From the NCBI GenBank assembly GCA_946626535.1, contig CAMOUK010000011.1, positions 1-41,242 of the forward strand: a stretch of 41,242 bases of DNA. The letters run 5' to 3'. Of the stretch, positions 23,734-32,674 are shown in pieces. The notes under the pieces were generated by a model that made no database searches, was not told the DNA's origin, and saw nothing but the letters and a program-made list of their open reading frames with translations. The translations under genes and the position numbers were made by a program. The stretch comes from an uncultured Caryophanales bacterium (lineage in GTDB: Bacteria; Bacillota_I; Bacilli_A; Acholeplasmatales; Anaeroplasmataceae). Numbering within the stretch: the first letter of the stretch is position 1; each line of letters opens with the position of its first letter.

Positions 23734-26157
23734 TTATTTTTCTAATCTAATAGGTGTTAAATTCCAAATGTCATCATTATATTGTCTCATTGTTCTATCT
23801 GTTGTAAAGAATCCAGATTTAGCTGTGTTAACAATTGACATATGAAGCCACTTCTTTTGATCCTTATATAATTCATTGATCTTTTCTTGAGCTTCAACAT
23901 ATGATGCGAAATCCTTTAATACGAAGAATGTATCTTGAGTTAATAATCTATCTCTTATCATCTCAAATTCATCAGGGGCAACATTTTCAAAGAATCCATT
24001 TGTTAATTGGTCAACAACAGTCTTAATACGACCATCATTTTGATAATAATCCATTGGATTATAGCCACCATTTGCGTAAATATCAGTTACTTCTTTAGCA
24101 GTCATACCAAAGATAACGATATTATCATCACCAACAAAATCATGAATTTCAACGTTAGCACCATCCATAGTTCCTAAAGTAATAGCACCGTTCATCATAA
24201 ACTTCATATTTGAAGTACCAGATGCTTCCTTTGAAGCTGTAGAAATTTGTTCTGATACATCTGCAGCTGGAATAATAGTTTCAGCATATGTTACGTTATA
24301 ATTTACAACAAATACAACCTTTAATAGTGAATTTGTCTCATAATCATTATTAACCTTATCAGCAATTGTGTTGATTAATTTAATAATCTTCTTAGCTAAA
24401 ACGTAGCCTGCTGCTGACTTAGCACCAAAGATGAATGTATGAGGATAATAGTTATCTCTAAATGCAGGATCAGTCTTTAATCTGTTATAGATATACATAA
24501 TATGTAAAGCATTCATTAGCTGACGCTTATATTCATGTAATCTTTTTACCTGAACATCAAAGATTGAATTAGTATCAAGTGAAATACCTTGAGATGCATA
24601 AATCTTATTAGCTAAAGCTTGTTTTCTCTTTCTCTTCATTATGGCATATGCTTGTTGAATCTTTTCATCATCAGCATATGGTAATAGCTTTTCAAATTCT
24701 TTTTCAGGATCTTTTACCCAATCAGGACAAATCTTATTCAATACATCTACTAGCTCTGGGTTAATATGTAATAACCAACGTCTATGAGTTACACCATTTG
24801 TCTTATTATTGAACTTATTTGGATAATAATCATTAAATACCTTCATTTCGATATTCTTTAAAATTTCAGTATGAAGGGCAGCAACACCATTAACACTAAA
24901 TGAACCATGGATTGCTAAATTAGCCATATGAACTTGGCCATCCTTTAGGATTGCCATCTTATATGCTTGTTCAGAATTTGGACCAAACTTCTCATCGAAT
25001 TCAATCATTAATCTTCTATTAATTTCTTCGATGATTGTATAAACTCTTGGCAATAAATTCTTAAATAAATCTATTGGCCACTTTTCTAATGCTTCAGCTA
25101 AAATAGTGTGGTTAGTGTATGCGCATGAATTTCTTGTGATATTCCATGCTTCTTCCCACTCTAAATGCTCCTCGTCAACTAAGATTCTCATTAATTCAGC
25201 TACAATCATAGCTGGGTGAGTATCGTTGATATGGAATAATATTTTCTTATCTAGATTTTTAACAGTTCTATAATTTTGCTTATGTGAAGCAATAGCGCTT
25301 CTTACACCTGCTGATACGAAGAAATATTGTTGTTTTAATCTTAATTCTTTTCCTTCATATGTATCATCATTTGGATATAACATAGATGAAATTTCTCTTA
25401 ATTTTCTATTATATTCAAATGGGTCAGTTGCAGGATATGTATTAGCTGGTTCTGCACTCCATAATCTTAATGATGTAACAACATGGTTGTTATCACCAAT
25501 GATAGGAATATCATATGGAACAGCCTTAACATATTCAGCATTTTTATGCATAACTTTTAATTTACCATTTTCATTTTGAATATCGATATAGCCATAGAAA
25601 GGAATTTCAATAGAGTCCTCATCCTTTCTAATTTCCCAAACGTTAATATCCTTTAACCATCTATCTGGGTGTTCTACCTGGTAACCATTTTTAATACCTT
25701 GCTCGAAAAAGCCATATCTATATCTAATACAGTTACCATAAACTGGCAAGCCAAGTGAAGCTACTGAATCCATAAAGCAGGCAGCAAGTCTACCTAGACC
25801 ACCATTACCTAAACCAGCATCTGTTTCTTGATGCTCTACCTCGTTAATATCGATACCCATTTCCTCAAAGGCCTTCTTAACTACTGGATAAACACCAGCA
25901 TTCATTAGGTTATTAGTAATCATTCTACCCATTAAGAATTCCATTGAAAAATAGAATACTCTCTTTAAATGAGTTTCCTTTACGATCTTTTTAGATCTTT
26001 TCCAATCATCAGCTATCTTAAGTCTAAGCATTTCACCTAAACAAACATATTGTTGATAAGGTGTTGAATCCTTAAAATCTATAGCATAATGATTTTCAAC
26101 AATTGACATAAATGTCTCTTTGAAATTTTTTGTATTATCAAATGCATTATACTTCAT
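23734..26157 (-). CDS. glgP: Glycogen/starch phosphorylase
   Basis: An 807-residue GT35 enzyme releasing glucose-1-phosphate from alpha-1,4-glucan. Family motifs: YFSMEFLMGR (about residue 70), DAGLGNGGLGRLAACFMDS, RYRYGFFEQ, HINDTHPAMIVAELMR, HRRWLL, VKRLHEYKRQLMNAL, and the pyridoxal-phosphate lysine in EASGTSNMKFMMNG (about residue 650), then TMDGANVEI. Length is normal for the short bacterial form. GGAG precedes the ATG and it has its own promoter. The branching enzyme gene lies directly upstream, so glycogen breakdown and branching genes are grouped; glgA, glgC and a debranching enzyme are not in the window. Confidence 0.98.
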   Translation of the reverse strand: MKYNAFDNTKNFKETFMSIVENHYAIDFKDSTPYQQYVCLGEMLRLKIADDWKRSKKIVKETHLKRVFYFSMEFLMGRMITNNLMNAGVYPVVKKAFEEMGIDINEVEHQETDAGLGNGGLGRLAACFMDSVASLGLPVYGNCIRYRYGFFEQGIKNGYQVEHPDRWLKDINVWEIRKDEDSIEIPFYGYIDIQNENGKLKVMHKNAEYVKAVPYDIPIIGDNNHVVTSLRLWSAEPANTYPATDPFEYNRKLREISSMLYPNDDTYEGKELRLKQQYFFVSAGVRSAIASHKQNYRTVKNLDKKILFHINDTHPAMIVAELMRILVDEEHLEWEEAWNITRNSCAYTNHTILAEALEKWPIDLFKNLLPRVYTIIEEINRRLMIEFDEKFGPNSEQAYKMAILKDGQVHMANLAIHGSFSVNGVAALHTEILKNIEMKVFNDYYPNKFNNKTNGVTHRRWLLHINPELVDVLNKICPDWVKDPEKEFEKLLPYADDEKIQQAYAIMKRKRKQALANKIYASQGISLDTNSIFDVQVKRLHEYKRQLMNALHIMYIYNRLKTDPAFRDNYYPHTFIFGAKSAAGYVLAKKIIKLINTIADKVNNDYETNSLLKVVFVVNYNVTYAETIIPAADVSEQISTASKEASGTSNMKFMMNGAITLGTMDGANVEIHDFVGDDNIVIFGMTAKEVTDIYANGGYNPMDYYQNDGRIKTVVDQLTNGFFENVAPDEFEMIRDRLLTQDTFFVLKDFASYVEAQEKINELYKDQKKWLHMSIVNTAKSGFFTTDRTMRQYNDDIWNLTPIRLEK

Positions 26158-26203
26158 AAATAATCTCCATTTTCTTTAATTCTTGCTAAAAACTACATAT
26201 AAA

Positions 26204-26212
26204 AGTATACCA
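26204..26212 (-). promoter_or_regulatory. glgP promoter (-10 element)
   Basis: On the minus strand TGGTATACT is an extended -10 (TATACT at 26204-26209), about 45 bases before the glgP ATG. The -35 region is only T-rich. No terminator is obvious after glgB, so some read-through from glgB into glgP is also possible. Confidence 0.6.
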
Positions 26213-26255
26213 TAAAAAGTTATATTTAAAAATATCATTTTTAACTTTATACTAT

Positions 26256-28184
26256 TTATTCTTTCTTTTTAGTAGTTTTCCTTGTAGTTGTTTTTTTAGG
26301 CTTAGCCTCTTGTTTTGGTCTTTCAACCGGTCTTAAAACTGAAATTCCAAGTGGTGGAACAGTCATTAAAATTGAACGTTCTTTATTCTGCCAAGGTACA
26401 TCTTGAACAGTAATTGGAATTGGATTAACTCTGTCAGAGCCATTATAAATATCCTTATCTGAATTAATTAATTCCTCATACATATAATCGCCTTCAACAC
26501 CGATACGGTAATTATCATATGTAACTGGCGTACAGTTCATAACAACAATTACATGATTATCTACTGAATGACGTTCAAAAATATAGATTGATTGGTCAGC
26601 GTTATTAGCCTCAATCCATCTAAAGCCATTAGGACTATAATCTAACTGCCAAAATTCCTTAGTATTCTTATAAAGTTTTGTCATATCCTTAACAAATCTA
26701 GTTGCCGCATCATGAATTGGGAATCTAGAAATATGCCAAGGAAGCTCTCCTTCAAAATGCCATTCATCATAAGATGCAAGCTCATTACCCATGAAAAGTA
26801 GCTTCTTTCCTGGGTGAGTCATCATATAGCCAATTAATAATCTATAATTAGCAAACTGCTGCCACTGATCTCCTGGCATCTTATTTACTAGTGAGCCCTT
26901 CATATGAACTACCTCATCGTGTGATAGCGGTAGCATAAATTGCTCATTATAATAATAAGCCATTGAGAAAGTTAATTGATTATGATGAAATTTTCTATAG
27001 ATTGGATCTAGCTTGAAATATTTTAATGTATCATTCATCCAGCCCATATCCCACTTATAGTTGAAGCCTAAACCTCCCATTGAACATGGCTTAGTTACAC
27101 CAGGGTGAGCTGATGAATCCTCTGCACACAATAAGATTCTATCATCTTCATTAAATAAGACGCCAGAAAGCTTCTTTAAAAATTCACAAGCACCTACATT
27201 TTGGCCTCTATTAACATTTCCCATGTAATAGATGATATTTGATACAGCATCAATTCTAAAGCCGTCTATATGGAAATATCTCATATAGAATAAAGCATTT
27301 GAAACCAAGTAGCTTTGAGTAATACCTTTACCTAAATCTAGATTAGCTGTACCCCATTCCTTATTTTCTCTTATGCTTTCATCTTGATAATCATATAGAT
27401 ATGTACCATCAAATCTATATAGACCTTGAGGGTCCTTACAGATATGACCTGGAACCCAGTCCATAATTACACCGATACCATTTTGGTGTAATAAATCTAC
27501 AAAATACATAAAATCTTTAGGCACACCATAACGTGGAGTAACTGCATAATAGCCAGTTCCTTGGTAACCCCAAGATGCATCTAGTGGATGCTCATATACT
27601 GGCATTACCTCAACATGTGTATAGCCAAAATCCTTTAGATATTCAACAAGCATTGGAGCAATTTCGTTAAACATATAAAAATCATTATCTCCAGGTCCTT
27701 TTCTTTTCCATGAACCCAAATGCATCTCATATACTAAAACTGGCTTATCATATGTTTTTTCTTTAGTATACATCCAAACATCATCGTTCCACTTATAGCC
27801 GTCAATATCATAAACCTTAGAATCCTGACAAGGTCTAATTTGAGTATAAAAGCCATATGGATCTGCCTTATATAAATTTTCACCTTGATGAGTAGTAATT
27901 AGATATTTATATCTTTGCCATTCATAATTACCTTCAAGCTTAGCATACCAAATACCCTTTTCATCTATACAGTAAAGTTCATGCTTATTCTCTTCGAAAT
28001 TATTCCATTCTCCTACTAGCTGAACTCTTTTAGCATTAGGAGCGTATAGACAAAATTCACAGGCAACATTATTCCCCTTTTCATCCTTTACTAGATGCGC
28101 ACCAAAGACTTCATATGATTTATAGCTTTGTCCTTGGTCAAAAAAATATAGAAAGTTCGCATCAATTTTTTCTCTAACACCCAT
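26256..28184 (-). CDS. glgB: 1,4-alpha-glucan branching enzyme
   Basis: A 642-residue GH13 enzyme that introduces alpha-1,6 branches. The N-terminal CBM48 domain includes FCLYAPNAKRVQLVGEWNNF and is followed by the barrel: VLVYEMHLGSWKRKG, THVEVMPVYEHPLDASWGYQ, DWVPGHICKD, the nucleophile Asp in GFRIDAVSNIIYY (about residue 310), the acid Glu in LLCAEDSSAHPG (about 360), and LSHDEVVHMKGS. The C-terminal beta domain ends with MTVPPLGISVL. After it comes a non-family tail of about 20 residues rich in Lys and Thr (KPKKTTTRKTTKKKE). It has its own promoter region and precedes glgP. Confidence 0.97.
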   Translation of the reverse strand: MGVREKIDANFLYFFDQGQSYKSYEVFGAHLVKDEKGNNVACEFCLYAPNAKRVQLVGEWNNFEENKHELYCIDEKGIWYAKLEGNYEWQRYKYLITTHQGENLYKADPYGFYTQIRPCQDSKVYDIDGYKWNDDVWMYTKEKTYDKPVLVYEMHLGSWKRKGPGDNDFYMFNEIAPMLVEYLKDFGYTHVEVMPVYEHPLDASWGYQGTGYYAVTPRYGVPKDFMYFVDLLHQNGIGVIMDWVPGHICKDPQGLYRFDGTYLYDYQDESIRENKEWGTANLDLGKGITQSYLVSNALFYMRYFHIDGFRIDAVSNIIYYMGNVNRGQNVGACEFLKKLSGVLFNEDDRILLCAEDSSAHPGVTKPCSMGGLGFNYKWDMGWMNDTLKYFKLDPIYRKFHHNQLTFSMAYYYNEQFMLPLSHDEVVHMKGSLVNKMPGDQWQQFANYRLLIGYMMTHPGKKLLFMGNELASYDEWHFEGELPWHISRFPIHDAATRFVKDMTKLYKNTKEFWQLDYSPNGFRWIEANNADQSIYIFERHSVDNHVIVVMNCTPVTYDNYRIGVEGDYMYEELINSDKDIYNGSDRVNPIPITVQDVPWQNKERSILMTVPPLGISVLRPVERPKQEAKPKKTTTRKTTKKKE

Positions 28185-28225
28185 ATATATAATTATTCCT
28201 TTCTGTAATTGAACTCATTTATTTT

Positions 28226-28231
28226 ATTATA
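28226..28231 (-). promoter_or_regulatory. Candidate glgB -10 element
   Basis: TATAAT on the minus strand, about 40 bases before the glgB ATG and just after the recX terminator. There is no good -35, so the assignment rests on position and the -10 alone. Confidence 0.45.
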
Positions 28232-28246
28232 CAATAAAATACACAA

Positions 28247-28280
28247 TAAAAAAAGGTATAATTGTTGAAACAATCATACC
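28247..28280 (-). terminator. recX operon terminator
   Basis: On the minus strand GGTATGATTGTT pairs with AACAATTATACC (one mismatch), followed directly by a run of seven T. It ends prfB-yitT-recX and separates it from glgB. Confidence 0.92.
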
Positions 28281-28285
28281 AAAAT

Positions 28286-28885
28286 TTAAATATCTATATT
28301 TTCTATATCGCTATAGGTATAGCCTCTTTGTAAAAGATAATTTTTAATTTTAATTAATCTTTTATAATCATTTTCTTCTTTCTTATATTTTTCTTTTGAT
28401 TTTATTACTAATTTATTTAAAGCCTCATAATATTCATCATAATCGATAGCTTTTAATGCTTCATCAATTAAGCTAGAATTAAATTTCTTTTGATAAAGCT
28501 TTTCTCTAATCATATTAATGCCATTAGCGTTTCTTACTAAACTAGATACTAAATTATTTATCAATTTATTATCATCAATTAGCTTAATAGATTTTAATTT
28601 ATTGATAATAAAGTAAATATCCTTATCATCAAGCTCATATTTTTTTAAATAATCATATATTTCATTTGAACCCTTTTGATATTTTACAACATAATTTAGG
28701 GCTTTATTGTAATAAAGGGCAATATTATTTTTAATTATCGCATCCTTTAAGGTTTTTTCATCTAGCTCTTTTCCTTTAACTAAACGATAATTTAAAATAA
28801 TTTCTTCATCAAATTTATAATCCTCATCATCAATAGTAACTAAATAATTATTATTTTTTAGTTTTTTTAAATTAGTAACTATCAT
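28286..28885 (-). CDS. recX: RecA regulator RecX
   Basis: A 199-residue protein made of three-helix RecX repeats: 'ALNYVVKYQKGSNEIYDYLKKYELD' (abbreviated: YVVKYQKGSNEIYDYLKK), then NNLVSSLVRNANGINMIREKL with a basic face, and YKRLIKIKNYLLQRGYTYSDI at the C-terminus. Length and the repeat series match Firmicute RecX, which modulates RecA filaments. The N-terminus has the small beta-strand extension (VTNLKKLKNNNYLVTIDDEDYKF) seen in Gram-positive RecX. The start overlaps the upstream yitT stop (ATGA). recA is not in the window. Confidence 0.88.
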   Translation of the reverse strand: MIVTNLKKLKNNNYLVTIDDEDYKFDEEIILNYRLVKGKELDEKTLKDAIIKNNIALYYNKALNYVVKYQKGSNEIYDYLKKYELDDKDIYFIINKLKSIKLIDDNKLINNLVSSLVRNANGINMIREKLYQKKFNSSLIDEALKAIDYDEYYEALNKLVIKSKEKYKKEENDYKRLIKIKNYLLQRGYTYSDIENIDI

Positions 28886-29799
28886 AAGATACCCTTTCTA
28901 TCATATTCACCTCTAACCTCTTTACATGAGGTAACGAAGGTGAAGGCTTTTGGATCAGCCTCACTAACAATAGTAGTCATCCTATATGCTTCATTCTTAT
29001 CCATTGTACAAATAACCATAACCTGGTCATCGCCTGTATAGCCACCAACAACCTTATTGAAGGTTACACCTCTATTTAAATTATCATAAATTAATTGTTT
29101 AATGTTTTCTGGATTCTTAGTAATTACATACATAGTTCTTCGAGGCTTTAAGCTTAAAGCTACAAAATCTACAATATATCCAGAGCCAAATACACCTAAT
29201 ACACCATAAACTACGTTTTCAATATTATAAGTAAATGGATTAAAGCCAAAGCCATATATTAAAACAACAAACATATCTGTTACATACATAGTTGTTGACA
29301 TTGGTACCTTTAAATATTTTGATATTATCTTTTGAATAACATCCATACCACCTGTACAGCCGTTATATTTAACCGCTGTACCAATACCAAGGCCTGAAAG
29401 TATTACGCCACAAACCATGCAAATCCACCGCTTATTACCATCACTTATCGTATTGTAGAAAAAGTTAGGATCTAACGTCTTTTCACATATAAAAAGTACT
29501 GTAGGTGATAATACTGAAGCATAAATAGTTTTAATAAAGAAATCCTTACCAATAAATATTAAAGCTAAAACTAAGCATATTGCGTTAACAATATATATGA
29601 AAATAGATGTAGTAAACCAGCTACCCAGTGCTTCTAAGGCAGGAGATATGATAATTGAAATACCTAGCATACCCCCAAGTACTATTCCACCTGGCTCTAA
29701 AAAATAGAAAAAGCCAAGATCCAATAGTAATACACCTAAGCTAATAAAGGCATATTGCTTAAGGAATTTTTTAATTTTTAATTTTTTTAAATCTTCCAT
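28882..29799 (-). CDS. YitT/DUF161 family membrane protein with DUF2179 domain
   Basis: A 305-residue membrane protein with about five or six hydrophobic segments (near residues 15-33, 38-58, 62-82, 88-105, 125-145 and 170-190), including GGIVLGGMLGISIIIS and GLGIGTAVKYNGCTGGMDVIQKII. The latter is the glycine-rich repeat typical of YitT proteins. The C-terminal 80 residues (TMYVITKNPENIKQLIYDNLNRG, abbreviated) are the cytosolic DUF2179 domain ending TFVTSCKEVRGEY. The transported or sensed molecule is not known to me. It overlaps prfB upstream (TAATG) and recX downstream (ATGA), so it is tightly coupled to both. Confidence 0.92.
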   Translation of the reverse strand: MEDLKKLKIKKFLKQYAFISLGVLLLDLGFFYFLEPGGIVLGGMLGISIIISPALEALGSWFTTSIFIYIVNAICLVLALIFIGKDFFIKTIYASVLSPTVLFICEKTLDPNFFYNTISDGNKRWICMVCGVILSGLGIGTAVKYNGCTGGMDVIQKIISKYLKVPMSTTMYVTDMFVVLIYGFGFNPFTYNIENVVYGVLGVFGSGYIVDFVALSLKPRRTMYVITKNPENIKQLIYDNLNRGVTFNKVVGGYTGDDQVMVICTMDKNEAYRMTTIVSEADPKAFTFVTSCKEVRGEYDRKGIL

Positions 29800-30899
29800 T
29801 ATTTACCACTGGCTATATATTTTAAGTAGGCATCGATGAAGCCACCAAGCTCTCCATCCATTACAGCCTCTACATTAAAATTCTCATAATTTGTTCTATG
29901 ATCCTTTACCATAGTATATGGTGTAAATACATAAGATCTAATTTGAGAACCAAAATTAATAGCCATTTGCTCCCCTTTAATATTTTTTAATTCACTTTCT
30001 TGCTTCTTTAATTCTAATTCTAGCAATTTAGACTTTAGGACACTCATACAGATGTCCTTATTTTTTAATTGACTTCTTTCATTTTGACATGTAACAACAA
30101 TATTAGTAGGTAAATGAGTAATTCTTACAGCTGAATAGGTTGTATTAACACCCTGTCCACCATGACCAGAGGCTAAGAATGTATCAACTCTAATATCCTC
30201 ATCTTTAATAACTACATCATCTGCTTCTTTTATTTGAGGTGATACATCGCATGAGCAAAATGATGTATGACGTCTAGCATTAGAATCAAAAGGTGAAATT
30301 CTAACTAATCTATGAACTCCTCTTTCACCCTTTAGCATACCATAAGCATATTCACCCTTAATAGCCATAGTAACAGACTTAATACCAGCCTCATCACCAG
30401 CCTGATAATCTAGGATAGTTACCTTTAAGCCATTTTTTTGACAATATCTATTATACATTCTAAAAAGCATTAAGGCCCAGTCCATAGACTCAGTACCTCC
30501 AGCACCAGGATGTAGTTCTAAAATACAATCATTAAAATCATACTTTCCTGATAACAAAGCCTTTTCTTCAATTTTCTCAAAGGCTTTTTTAAAATCAGCA
30601 ATTTCGTCATCTAGCATTTCTAAAGCTTGCTCATCAATTTCAGCAAGCTCTATTAATTCTAAAACATCATCAAATCTATTTTTAGCTAAATTATATGAAT
30701 CTAGCTTTTGCTTAATTAAATTAGCTTCACCTATAACCTTTTGAGCATTCTTTTGGTCATTCCAAAAAAGAGGGTCTTCAATTTGACTCTTTAGCGTTTC
30801 ATATTCTATTTTATTTTTTTCAACATTGAAGGCATAAAATAAATCATCGATTCTTTTTTTATATTCTTCAACGAATTTATTTATTTCATATTTTTCCAT
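29799..30899 (-). CDS. prfB: Peptide chain release factor 2
   Basis: RF2 of about 366 residues. It recognises UGA/UAA stops: the anticodon-like tripeptide lies in RISPFDSNARRHTSF, and the GGQ loop that triggers peptide release is ASGHGGQGVNTTYSAVRI (about residue 250). The coiled-coil N-terminus is complete. In many bacteria a programmed frameshift at an in-frame UGA near codon 25 controls prfB; here the reading frame runs straight through (RIDDLFYAFNVEKNK) with no UGA, so that control is absent. GTG 30908 overlaps GGTGG; ATG 30899, five bases after GGTGG, is the better start. Its presence shows UGA is a stop codon in this organism. Confidence 0.97.
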   Translation of the reverse strand: MEKYEINKFVEEYKKRIDDLFYAFNVEKNKIEYETLKSQIEDPLFWNDQKNAQKVIGEANLIKQKLDSYNLAKNRFDDVLELIELAEIDEQALEMLDDEIADFKKAFEKIEEKALLSGKYDFNDCILELHPGAGGTESMDWALMLFRMYNRYCQKNGLKVTILDYQAGDEAGIKSVTMAIKGEYAYGMLKGERGVHRLVRISPFDSNARRHTSFCSCDVSPQIKEADDVVIKDEDIRVDTFLASGHGGQGVNTTYSAVRITHLPTNIVVTCQNERSQLKNKDICMSVLKSKLLELELKKQESELKNIKGEQMAINFGSQIRSYVFTPYTMVKDHRTNYENFNVEAVMDGELGGFIDAYLKYIASGK

Positions 30900-30917
30900 A
30901 TAAACCACCGTTTAATA

Positions 30918-30947
30918 ATTATATAACAAGTTATATAAAAAAGCCAA
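30918..30947 (-). promoter_or_regulatory. prfB promoter
   Basis: On the minus strand TTGGCT (30942-30947), an 18-base spacer and TATAAT (30918-30923). The -35 is part of the stem of the preceding terminator, so terminator and promoter overlap. Confidence 0.6.
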
Positions 30948-30965
30948 CAGATTATACTGTTAGCT
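30936..30965 (-). terminator. Terminator after the aminotransferase gene
   Basis: On the minus strand AGCTAACAG pairs with CTGTTGGCT (one G-U pair) around a 6-base loop, followed by six T. The 5' arm contains the last codons of the aminotransferase gene, whose stop is at 30952. Confidence 0.85.
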
Positions 30966-32118
30966 CTTTTACAAACTCTTCTATTCTATCTAAAGCAATC
31001 TTTAAATCATCGATTGAATAAGCATATGAAATTCTAATAAAGCCCTCACCAGATTTACCAAAGGCATCTCCAGGTACTACAACGACCTTCTTAGATTCTA
31101 AAAGCTTCATACAAAAATCCTCTGATGACATTTTAAATTTTCTTATATCAGGAAATACATAAAAAGCACCAAAAGGCTCGAAGCAATCTATGCCCATATT
31201 TTTTAATCTCGATAATAAATATCTACGTCTTTCATTATATGAATCACGCATTAATTTAACATCATCATCGCCATTTCTTAAGGCTTCAACACCAGCATAT
31301 TGGCTATTTGTTGGAGCGCACATGATACAAAATTGATGTATCTTAATCATTTGGGCTAAAATTTCTTTTGGTCCCATTGCATAGCCTAAACGCCAACCAG
31401 TCATTGAATAAGCTTTAGAAAAGCCATTAACAACGATAGTTCTTTCCTTCATACCTTCTACCCGAGCGATAGATGAAGGATTTTTACCATTATATGTTAA
31501 TTCATTATATATTTCATCACTAATTACTATGATATCATTTTTAATGATAACTGGAGCTATCTTTTCATAATCATCTTTTTCCATAATAGCGCCAGTTGGA
31601 TTATTAGGATAATTAATAATTAAAACTTTAGTTTTAGGTGTGATAGCTTCTTCTAATTCTTCCTTAGTTAATTTAAAACTATTTTCATTTTTTAAATTAA
31701 TTGTTTTAACAGTTGCCCCTGCCATAATAGCACAAGGCTCATATGATACATAACAAGGTGTTGCGATTAAAACCTCATCCCCTGGTTCAATCATCGCTCT
31801 TAAGGCTACATCGATAGCCTCACTTCCACCTACTGTAACTAAAATTTGAGAAAGTGGATCATAGCTTAAATTAAATCTTCTCTTATAATAATTGGCAATT
31901 TCAATTCTTAATTCCTTCAAGCCTGAATTGGAAGTATAATATGTCCTTCCCTTTTCAAGGGTATAGATACCTTCTTCTCTAATGTGCCAAGGAGTATCAA
32001 AATCTGGTTCTCCTACACCTAAAGATATAGCTCCCTTTATTTCAGAAGCGACATCGAAAAATTTTCTAATTCCACTAGGCTTAATATCTAAGACCTTTTT
32101 GTTTAAAAAATTTTTCAT
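30952..32118 (-). CDS. Class I pyridoxal-phosphate aminotransferase, AlaT-like
   Basis: A 388-residue fold-type I aminotransferase: substrate loop ISLGVGEPDFDTPWHI (about residue 32), YYTSNSGLKELRIEIANYY, cofactor contacts VGGSEAIDVALRAMI, INYPNNPTGAIM (Asn) and ISDEIYNEL (Asp/Tyr), the Schiff-base lysine in VNGFSKAYSMTGWRLGYAMGP (trimmed: GFSKAYSMTGWRLGY, about 235), and the carboxylate-binding Arg in EGFIRISYAYS. An Lrp-family regulator gene lies two bases upstream, the same pairing as alaR-alaT in Bacillus subtilis, so alanine transaminase is the best guess. Aspartate or aromatic specificity cannot be excluded. Confidence 0.9.
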   Translation of the reverse strand: MKNFLNKKVLDIKPSGIRKFFDVASEIKGAISLGVGEPDFDTPWHIREEGIYTLEKGRTYYTSNSGLKELRIEIANYYKRRFNLSYDPLSQILVTVGGSEAIDVALRAMIEPGDEVLIATPCYVSYEPCAIMAGATVKTINLKNENSFKLTKEELEEAITPKTKVLIINYPNNPTGAIMEKDDYEKIAPVIIKNDIIVISDEIYNELTYNGKNPSSIARVEGMKERTIVVNGFSKAYSMTGWRLGYAMGPKEILAQMIKIHQFCIMCAPTNSQYAGVEALRNGDDDVKLMRDSYNERRRYLLSRLKNMGIDCFEPFGAFYVFPDIRKFKMSSEDFCMKLLESKKVVVVPGDAFGKSGEGFIRISYAYSIDDLKIALDRIEEFVKELTV

Positions 32119-32120
32119 AA

Positions 32121-32615
32121 TTAAGCACTCACAATCATTCTCTTATCTTCTTTAACATCAATTAAGCTTACACCATGATCCTTATACTTTTTTAATACGA
32201 AATGAGTTGATGTAGATAAAACAGTATCTAAAGTTGATAGCTTATCAAAGACAAATCTAGCAACCTTCTTCATACTCTTTCCTTCAATTAAAACCATAAA
32301 ATCAAAGCCACCACTCATCAAATAAACTGAAGTAACCTCATTAAATTTAGCTACTCTTTCAGCTATATTATCAAAGCCTAAATCTCTTTGAGGAGATACC
32401 TTTACTTCTATTAAGGCTGTAACGATTTCTTTTTCAGTATTATCCCAATTTATAAGCGTAGTATAGCCACAAATAATATGCTCATTTTCCATATCTTGAA
32501 TTTCATTGGCGACCTCCGCCTTTGAAACACCAAGCATAGTTGCAAGCATATCAAGCTCTATTCTACTATTTTGTTCTAAATTTCTTAAAATACTTTCTCT
32601 TAAACCTTTATTCAT
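32121..32615 (-). CDS. Lrp/AsnC-family transcriptional regulator (AlaR-like)
   Basis: A 164-residue protein. The N-terminal winged helix (LRESILRNLEQNSRIELDML, then MLGVSKAEVANEIQDMENEHI) is followed by the RAM effector domain (ALIEVKVSPQRDLGFDNIAE, VTSVYLMSGGFDFMVLIEGKS, and a C-terminal STHFVLKKYKDHG). Such proteins sense amino acids and control metabolism genes. It is transcribed with the aminotransferase, probably regulating that operon. GAGG lies about eight bases before the ATG. Confidence 0.93.
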   Translation of the reverse strand: MNKGLRESILRNLEQNSRIELDMLATMLGVSKAEVANEIQDMENEHIICGYTTLINWDNTEKEIVTALIEVKVSPQRDLGFDNIAERVAKFNEVTSVYLMSGGFDFMVLIEGKSMKKVARFVFDKLSTLDTVLSTSTHFVLKKYKDHGVSLIDVKEDKRMIVSA

Positions 32616-32645
32616 AAAGATAACCTCATTTCATTTATTTTAATT

Positions 32646-32674
32646 ATTATATGATTTAATAATTAATTAATCAA
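32646..32674 (-). promoter_or_regulatory. Promoter of the lrp-aminotransferase operon
   Basis: On the minus strand TTGATT (32669-32674), a 17-base spacer and TATAAT (32646-32651). The -35 lies inside the last codons of the leucine-rich-repeat gene. The hexamers and spacing are the same as in the greA promoter. AT-rich repeats of TTAAT fill the spacer. Confidence 0.75.
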
